Part shown: piece after piece, positions 57,301 to 64,000 of the stretch
Layout: the number at the start of each line of letters is the position of its first letter
Position numbering within the stretch: position 1 is the stretch's first letter
Source of the DNA: Sphagnum compactum
Lineage: Eukaryota; Bryophyta; Sphagnopsida; Sphagnales
DNA: 64,000 bases
NCBI GenBank assembly: GCA_965153455.1
Contig: OZ234493.1
Location: 31,610,213 to 31,674,212, forward strand
Reading direction: 5' to 3'
The notes under the pieces: model-generated
Told to the model about the DNA's origin: nothing
Seen by the model: only the letters and a program-made list of their open reading frames with translations
The model's database searches: none
Position numbers and translations under genes: made by a program

Positions 57301-58280
57301 TCCTGGTTTATTCATTTTATGATGGAAAATTTTGTGTTTCTTATTTTTGTGGAGCATTTTTTATTTGAAATACAAATGAATCATATGTTTGATAATGTAT
57401 GTGTTTATACAATTTGTTTTCATTATATTTTTATTGGAAATTTTTATTTTTTGATGAATTTCGATCATATCATTTGAAATGATATGAAATGATTTGAATA
57501 TTGCAAGGGAAATAATATAAATTATAGTTGTAGTTTTTTTCATTTAAGAATGTGAAGAAATTAGTTATCAAATATGTATGTTAATTCATTATTTTGTTTT
57601 CGGGGTAGTTTGAAAATTAGTATAGTTTGTCGCATTCGGAACAAATATTATTTATGGGCAATGTTTGGATTACAAAAATTGAAAGATAGATCTTGAACTA
57701 AATGAACAAAAAATGGAATCTTATACATGCATGAACAATTGCAAGACATGGGTCAAAATATTGCATTGGAAATTCCAATGAATCAATTATATGAAATCCA
57801 AAAAAATACAAATTTATTTTTGCAAATGAGTGAGGTTTTCAACATGTGTTGATTCAATCTTCTATTTTATTGGTTTTATGTCAAAATTCCAAATGAAACC
57901 ATAAGTTTTAATTTTAAAAAAATGTAATAAATATTTGTTCATTAAAACTTCACATTAAAATGGAATTGTTATTTTTATTCATGTTGACAATAATTTGTAT
58001 TTTTGTTTGATGTGATAGGTGGTGGAAAATTTAGAAGGCATCTACTTGAGAAGGTGTGAAGATTTGCTTCATTGTTTTAAATATATATCAAAGGGATTTC
58101 ACAACTTTAGGTTGCTTCACAAATAACAGAAGCCATACTAGTTATTGTGAATAATTTCATCCAAGGGCAAGATTTGAATAACCTTCGATGGACCTCTCTA
58201 AAAAAATGCATGATCCAAAAGTTATTGAGTAATTTGTTTTGTTGTTCTTAATTATGCATACTTGATTTAGTACAATGATA
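54340..58280. other. AT-rich low-complexity intergenic DNA
   Basis: I see no gene. The stretch contains a TTTCAATTTTCA array (listed separately), a few TTTATTTATT tracts, and TG/TA-rich low complexity at about 56590-57260. Short frames in this region reflect base composition. Confidence 0.65.
54590..55110. repeat. Degenerate TTTCAATTTTCA array
   Basis: The words TTTCAATTTTCA, TTTTCAGTTTT and ATTCAAACATTTCA alternate for about 500 bp with a loose period of 50-60 bp. A longer unit ending TTCACATAGAGATTTCAAATTTC-like sequence is repeated near 54830 and 54930. It is simple-sequence DNA. Confidence 0.85.
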
Positions 58281-58289
58281 TTATTTTGA

Positions 58290-58775
58290 TCTAGCACAAT
58301 GTTTGCAAGAATTACAAAGTTACCACAAGTTAACACAATATTACCAAGAATTACCACTACATTTATTGACCAATGGAATGCAATCCAAGAGCTTGATTTG
58401 TCATGGTATTCCAGGTTGCAAAAATTATTTACATCTATTGCCAATTGAATTTGCTCCAAAAGCTTCATTTGAGGGAGTGTTTAAAATTGCAAGAATTATC
58501 TATATCTATTGGCCAATGGAATGTAGGTCAAGAGTTTGATTTGTTGAGGTGTTCAAAGTTGCAAACATATTCACATTTATTGGTCAATAGAATGCGGTTC
58601 AAAAGCTTGATTTGTTGAGGTGTTCAAGGTTGCAAGAATTACTTACATCTATTGACCAATCAAATGCACTCCAAAAGTTTCATTTGTCCATGTGTTTGAA
58701 CTTACTTGCATCAATTCACCAATTGAGTGCACTCAAAAACTTGATTTGTTGAGGTGTTCTAGGTTGCAGAGATGC
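58290..58775 (+). pseudogene. NLR-type leucine-rich-repeat remnant, about seven repeats
   Basis: A unit of about 69-75 nt recurs: TTGCAAGAATTATCTACATC-like sequence, then TATTGGCCAATGGAATG, CTCCAAAAGCTTGATTTGT and TGAGGTGTTCAAGGTTGCA. In the best frame segments this reads LQEL-x-x-SIGQ-x-N-x-x-QEFDL-x-x-CSKLQ, the LRR pattern of plant NBS-LRR resistance proteins. The frame shifts and stops between units and no NB-ARC domain is present, so it is a fragment. Part of it may be read in more than one frame because units are diverged. Confidence 0.7.
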
Positions 58776-58779
58776 AAAA

Positions 58780-59819
58780 TATTGCCATGGATGGAATGAA
58801 TGTACTATATGTGCACTCACAAATTTGTGTATCGAACTGCTACATCCACTTTGGTAGAAAAGTTCCATGGCTTCTTTTCTTTCAGAGAATCAAAGGGAGG
58901 GCATCCTATCATGTGTGCCTTAGAGTTAGTTTCCTGATCCTTGACCTTCTTTTTGTTCACCAAATCTTGTGTTATTGTTTATGGTCATGATTTATGAACC
59001 ACAACCCATACCTGGTCCATGGTGAATATTTACAAGGAGTCTGATAGAATCCAGTCACAAGTTGAATACACCACACTCTGGAAGAATTCACCACTTGATC
59101 ACATTCTTTGGCACCTTGGCACAATCATTGTCCTCATATTTGCAAGAGGGGAACTTCAGCATCTGAGTGCTTCCATGGCAATCAAGAAGTCTTACAGAAT
59201 TCAGTCACAAAGAAGCCTCATGTGCACGTGATGACAAAGTGGCACATGTGATGACAACAGATGCTGGCTTGAACAGACTGGATATTTCTATGTACTTTCC
59301 TTTCTGCGGGGTTACATTGTTGTACAGTTTTTGGTTAATTTCTCGTAACCCATGGTTTCGGGACTTTTTGAGGTTGTTGCAGATGGACATCTTAAAACCT
59401 AAACCCATGGGGGAATGTGGGAACATTGCTATAGACTGAAATGCACTAGAATCATGCAGTTCCAAGGGCCTTGCAGAGTTCTGCTTTTGAACAAGACAAT
59501 GACATGGGCTTTGCATAATGATTTGTGTTCCTCACAACAGATGACAGTTGGAAATAAGCTAGTAGCTTCTTCAATGCACAAGCATGGAAAACAGAGTGGA
59601 GTTCCAGCAACAGATGGCACTTGAAATATGCTAGCAGTTTCTTCTATGCATCATGCAGAGAAAACAGAATGATATATTATACAAAGTTTCAGAACAGTAT
59701 TCTCAATGCGGCGCTCAAGCAAGAGTTTACTGAAACTAAGCTTGCTAATGACTGACATGACAAGCTTTAGTTACACAATAATGTGTCATGGGACATAGAA
59801 AGAATTTGCTAGCATGTCA
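58780..59819. other. Intergenic DNA and 3' flank of the thioredoxin gene
   Basis: No gene is recognised. A small tandem duplication of CAACAGATG(A)CA...GCTAGTAG-CTTCTTC-like sequence occurs at about 59536 and 59607. The segment nearest 59820 probably includes the 3' UTR of the minus-strand thioredoxin gene. Confidence 0.5.
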
Positions 59820-62239
59820 TCAAGCAACCTTGGCTGGTTGATCACTTGTGCTTGATGAAGCTGGTTTTGAAAAATCAATGTTGCTGACACCTAATGGTGG
59901 GCCAAGACTGCACCTGTCCGTGTTATGTTGGGCTATTGCATCCTTCAGTTTTTGAAGCTGCCATAGCGACCGGACAACTCACAAACATCAGAGACTCTGA
60001 AAATAACCCTCCCAATTAGTTATTTTCTCTACAGATCGACAACCATAGCATTCTCCAACATTAGGTATCAGGGTGTCAGTACTACATCAGAATCTACAGC
60101 TACTCAGAAGACCTCAACTTTCTTAATCTAATTCTGTTGTGAACCATTTTGGTATCTGAGTAATTCCCCAGGTTTCATGGGCAATTGGTTTAAGGTGCAG
60201 AATATGGCCTTGTTCTTTGCTGTCATTATGTGGAAGAAAACTTGAAATCCTTGTGTATCCAGAACCAGTTGACTTACCAGCACACACATGATTTTTACTG
60301 AATGAGAAGCAAAATTGAATAGATTGCAACAGGAAGGAAGAACACAAACAACCTCTAGCCATGATTTCTATCTTCCTTCAGAAGGTAGGGTGGGCAGTGA
60401 AAGAAAAGTACATCTTGAGAATATATATATACCTGGGCAAGTGAGCAAGAAAATCCCTCCAGGCAGCCAGCAGCACCCCGATAAAAATGGAAATATGGCA
60501 GAAACTTGATATTTAGGCTCTTGCACATGCGCTTGTTCTCATCAAAGTTCACTTTCAAGAATTCCACATCTGGATGCTCTGCTGCTAGTTTACACAACTG
60601 TACACAATACGGATAAAGAAAACCCATCACATTCAGCAGCAGGGGAAAGGAAAGGAAAGGAAAAAGCTAACAAGGCTCCAGTTGTTACTGCACCTCCTAT
60701 CTATCCTCTAAGAAATCCAGATGCAAAACTAACCAGCTTGCTGAAAAACCAACCCAAAATGTTTTTTAGGGTCTAGACCAATGTTTCTTGCCAAACTTAT
60801 TTTGCAGCAATTCTCCAGAATAAAATTGTTAATATTCCAAAAAGACAGAATTCTCAAGAAAGATCTAAACCTGGCACAATAAAAAAACTAACAGTTATGA
60901 GATTTGGTTGCAATGACAATGAAGTGTAGGTGAAGGCACAGCTGTATTTGGATAGTTTTGTTCTTACCTTTGGGTAGAGGGCACGACAGGAACCACACCA
61001 TGTGGCAAAAAAATCAACGACAACAAGCTTTTCACCAGCATTGAAGAGAGCATCTATGAGCTCTTGTGTTGAATGGATGTCATTCAAATTGGGGCTGCCT
61101 CCTTTCTCCCACCATCTCACTCCGTCACTGGGGCCAGCTGCTGCCCTCAACTGCACCACAGACCTCCTCTTTTGATGACTCACAATAAAAACACCATGCT
61201 AATGTCACACTTCACAGTACACAATTGAACACAAGGAGCCAGACTAATAGGTATCATTTGGCAACTATTGTGCAGATAAGCCTGACAGGGAGGACAAACA
61301 CAGGGCACCCATAAGTACCCACATTTCTGCTTGATCTTCTCACTGGTTTCAAGGCACCTGTAAGCACCCACATTTCTTTTTGTGGCTGGGGTTCACAAAT
61401 TGAACAGGTGAATTCAACAACCCACAAAACAATTGCAAAGGTGGCCACCATGAGTCCCAACTTTTTTTGTGCAAAACAGATTGAAATTTTCTCAAAGAAC
61501 AAAATTTGCAGCTTGGCAAGATCTCTCTCTCTCTCTCACACACACACACACGATCCCTGAGACACATCCCCATATACCCCAAAGCTTTTTAGCTTCTGAT
61601 TCTTGAAGCAAAAAAATTAGGGTTAGGAAAATTTCGGAAACAAAAAAAACTGAACAAGATTTCTGCTCAGTTTGGTGTTGCACAAAGGAACATTGTTGCT
61701 ACAGAGAGAGACAGAGAGACAGAGAGAGAGCCTAGAAACCAGTGAGGAGATCAAGCAGAAAATTTCTTCTTACGAACGAATCCTTCAGTCCATGAGTGTT
61801 TCCCTTTCTCTCTCTCATATCAGTACTTTTTTCCATGAGACTGGAAATACAAAGGGTCTTATAAAACAAAGAGGAGAGCAAGAGCGAGGAAGATGATGCT
61901 CTGCTTGCGCACCTGCAATGATGATGATGATGATGATGAGCTCCTTCGCGAAGAAACCAGCTGCCAAGTTTGTACCAATTGAGATTGCTGCCACCTCTTC
62001 TTGCTCCTCAATCCCGGAACCCTAATCCTGGCAGCAGCAGATTCCAAGCCCCATGCACTCTTTGCCTCCTCCCATGCTCCTTTCACTCCACAACTGGTCT
62101 GCAGGGACGAGATCAAGAGCGAAGTCGACGTAGTAGTAGAACAAGAACAAGAACAAGAGGAAGAAGAAGACGACGAAGAAATAGGAGGAGGAGGAAGAAG
62201 AAGGGAAGAGGATGGTGATGAGAAAACTAGTGCAGGCAT
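59820..62239 (-). CDS. ACHT-like: ACHT-type atypical thioredoxin, chloroplast-targeted
   Basis: Predicted exons (minus): 61913-62239, 60968-61168, 60433-60597, 59820-59957, all joined in phase 0, giving 276 aa ending TGA. The first exon is Ser-rich and hydroxylated-residue-rich with few acidic residues, typical of a chloroplast transit peptide, and VQLRAAAG after the first junction is a plausible cleavage area. The thioredoxin fold includes [27 protein letters not shown] with the WCGSC active site, [19 protein letters not shown], the cis-Pro strand [11 protein letters not shown] and GFSCSLAQ, then [10 protein letters not shown] at the end: all features of ACHT/thioredoxin-like 2 proteins, which oxidise or reduce chloroplast targets such as 2-Cys peroxiredoxin. 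The first donor (GTGCGC) is weak, so the exon 1/2 junction is the least certain. Confidence 0.9.
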
Positions 62240-62530
62240 TGTTATTACAAAAGGCTACCGTAAACCCACAAGTACCACAAAACAGCTACGGCACCCAAGC
62301 TTGATATGCGCTTCTTCTTCTGCCAAGCTGCTGCTGTTGCTTTCTGGAGAGAGAACAAGAAACAGACAGAGAGACAGCCAGACAGAAGAGACGAGGGTTT
62401 CTACTTTAGGGTTTGCGGATTCGAGCTTTCCTCGACACGGCCCCGAATCCAACGCCGACAAGAGTGCGAGAAAGGCACAACAGTGTCGGAAAAAGCGACA
62501 AAAGCCACCAGAAGCTTGTGAGACAGACCC

Positions 62531-62561
<31 letters not shown>

Positions 62562-62700
62562 CCTCCCTAGGGCTTAGAGTTTAGGGTCTGTGTCTCTGTG
62601 TCTCTTCTTGAGCACCTTCTTCATGTGATGAACTTAAGATCTTATTGCAAATAAATTGCATTCTCGAATAATCTAAGTTCTATTTTGGGATGAAACACCT
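62240..62700 (-). promoter_or_regulatory. Promoter and 5' leader of the thioredoxin gene
   Basis: This stretch is upstream of the thioredoxin start codon. It contains a (GA)n tract at about 62531-62556 and TTTAGGGT telo-box-like elements at about 62404 and 62579. An open frame on the plus strand (about 62001-62570) is antisense to the first exon and leader and has no domain. Confidence 0.4.
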
Positions 62701-63887
62701 AAGTTTCTGTACCAAGTTTCTCATAATGAAAGGTGAGGCAATTGTCAGGTCCCTTGACACCAGCAGCCAGAAGAATTGTTGATCACTGAAAAAATAATTC
62801 AGTTTTGTAAGCTTCTGCTAGACAGGAACAAACAATCAATCAGACAATGAAATCCAAAGCCCAGAACCAAAGACTTCAGATTTCAGCAAGAACACAATTT
62901 AGGGTTGTCAGAAAAGGAAACATTTATATTACAAGTAGAAGTCTTCTCCACACTGCTTGAGAACCCTTTGCTGGTAATGGGATTCTTAACCTTGCAACAG
63001 GAAACCCACTGGTTGTCTCTGTAAACAATTCCGAAAGGCAGACAAGCTGCCAAATAAGATACAAACTAAAACTAAAACCAGTGTCTGCGTGGTACACTAC
63101 TGTTACAGAATCTCAAGAGCAACTTGTGAAGCTGTCATCACTCGAGAGCCCCTGGGAATAGCTGATGTAACTTTCCACCACAGTTACAAAAAAAAAGCGC
63201 ACCCCAAAACCCATAACAGCCCATGAACAATTTCTGTTCCTCTGGGACCAATGGTAGAATTTGAAGCTTGTTGAGCCAAAACGAATCCTCTGTTGCACTT
63301 CAACAATGTAAAGGGTGGTGCTAGAAAATGGAGTCAGGAATGTTCATACTCTCTGCAAAGCATTTGAAACAGAATTTGTTCAAAGCTGATTACTAAAGAC
63401 CCACAGCAGCAGCCACATGAGAAGTTTTAACACAAGATGCTGAAAACATCCAGGGTTTGTAGCTAAGATCTCTTTGACTGAGGATTGCCAAAAATGTCAT
63501 CATGTGGATATAATGATATAGCCGTAGCATATTGGCAGACAGGCAATCCCAAATAGAAGCCCATATAAACCTGTGCCTTCTTTGATTACAAAAGCCTTTC
63601 TTGACCTTAAATTTCATGCCTGCAGAAAAGCTGTGCTCAGTTCTCCATACAAATTCAGGCAAGCATCAAATGACCTGCTTGCCTGTACTAATTCCTTGCC
63701 CTAGAATGAATCCTTCACACTGACTACAGAAACCATAGGGGAGGAAAGATAGGTAGGTGGCAGCATTCTTTTCGTGACAAGAGGTCGGTCAGTCAGTAAG
63801 TTGGTCTCATGCCTCTAACCTAGGTGGAAGGTGTCCCAGGGAGTTGATGAGCTCCATATCCATCAATACATATGAACAAAGTGGATA
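62701..63887 (-). other. Probable 3' UTR and flank of the gene at the window edge
   Basis: Gene-like composition without recognisable coding potential, just downstream of a minus-strand stop codon at 63888. Polyadenylation position is not resolvable. No other gene is seen. Confidence 0.4.
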
Positions 63888-64000
63888 TTAACTGTCACCA
63901 AATATAGTTGAGAGCACCAGCTGTTGCATAAATTTGGCACGGAGCGCTGCATCTTTTGACTTCTGTTCCCGCTCCTCTGCTGTTAATGAGGCATCCTCCA
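63888..64000 (-). CDS. 3' end of an unrecognised gene, runs off the window
   Basis: On the minus strand an open frame enters from beyond 64000 and reads EDASLTAEEREQKSKDAALR, then AKFMQQLVLSTIFGDS and TAA at 63888-63890. The sequence is charged and helix-forming, then hydrophobic, like a genuine protein C-terminus. I do not recognise the family. At least 37 codons are present; the exon's upstream border is outside the window. Confidence 0.55.
   Translation of the reverse strand, partial: EDASLTAEEREQKSKDAALRAKFMQQLVLSTIFGDS

Noticed and set aside
62001-62570. 189-residue plus-strand frame opposite the thioredoxin first exon
   Set aside because: It is antisense to a Ser-rich transit peptide and a GA-rich leader, giving Glu/Arg-rich low complexity. 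The minus strand carries the real gene.

Overview
This window is nuclear DNA of a land plant, most likely a vascular plant. The evidence is spliceosomal genes with GT-AG introns, plant-only families (REM-type B3 factor, MOM1-like silencing factor, atypical chloroplast thioredoxin ACHT, glutaredoxin S16, NLR-type leucine-rich repeats), many islands of the plant telomere repeat TTTAGGG, and a CACTA transposon. I cannot name the species. All exon borders were read by eye from splice signals and reading-frame continuity; none has transcript support.

Layout. 1-4.3 kb: AT-rich intergenic DNA with a 72-bp minisatellite and telomere-like islands. 4.3-7.1 kb: a GOST-family seven-transmembrane protein gene (minus strand) with a single-exon CDS and a probable 5' leader intron. 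7.1-12.8 kb: AT-rich intergenic DNA with local duplications and a foldback hairpin. 12.9-18.2 kb: a five-exon gene (minus) for a protein of about 1008 aa with four B3 domains, each split by a phase-0 intron at the same place. 18.3-21.8 kb: a candidate non-autonomous Mutator-like element with 9-bp flanking direct repeats, just upstream of that gene, carrying an 84-bp minisatellite. 24.2-39.0 kb: a 22-exon gene (minus) for a MOM1-like protein of about 2963 aa. It has two PHD fingers, two chromodomains, a complete but motif-degenerate SNF2 helicase and a long coiled-coil tail. Its upstream region (39.2-41.2 kb) is built of tandem repeats.

43.7-54.0 kb: a decayed glutaredoxin S16 (GRXS16) gene split within its intron by an 8.8-kb CACTA transposon (44037-52855) with CACTAC ends and an AGA target duplication. 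The element carries a tnp2-type transposase gene with five nonsense codons but no frameshift, a divergently transcribed TnpA-like gene, and, unexpectedly, an exon encoding a SET (histone methyltransferase-type) domain between the first and second transposase exons. Arrays of a TGCGA/TCGCA motif sit at both ends, between the divergent genes and in an intron.

54-59.8 kb: AT-rich DNA with a C2-domain remnant and a degenerate NLR leucine-rich-repeat remnant. 59.8-62.2 kb: a four-exon gene (minus) for an ACHT-type chloroplast thioredoxin. 63.9-64.0 kb: the 3' end of another minus-strand gene that continues beyond the window.

The intact genes look functionally independent. The common thread is epigenetic: a MOM1-like silencing factor, a transposon that encodes a SET domain, and a transposon and host pseudogene whose stop codons are all explained by C-to-T or G-to-A transitions, as expected of methylated, silenced DNA.
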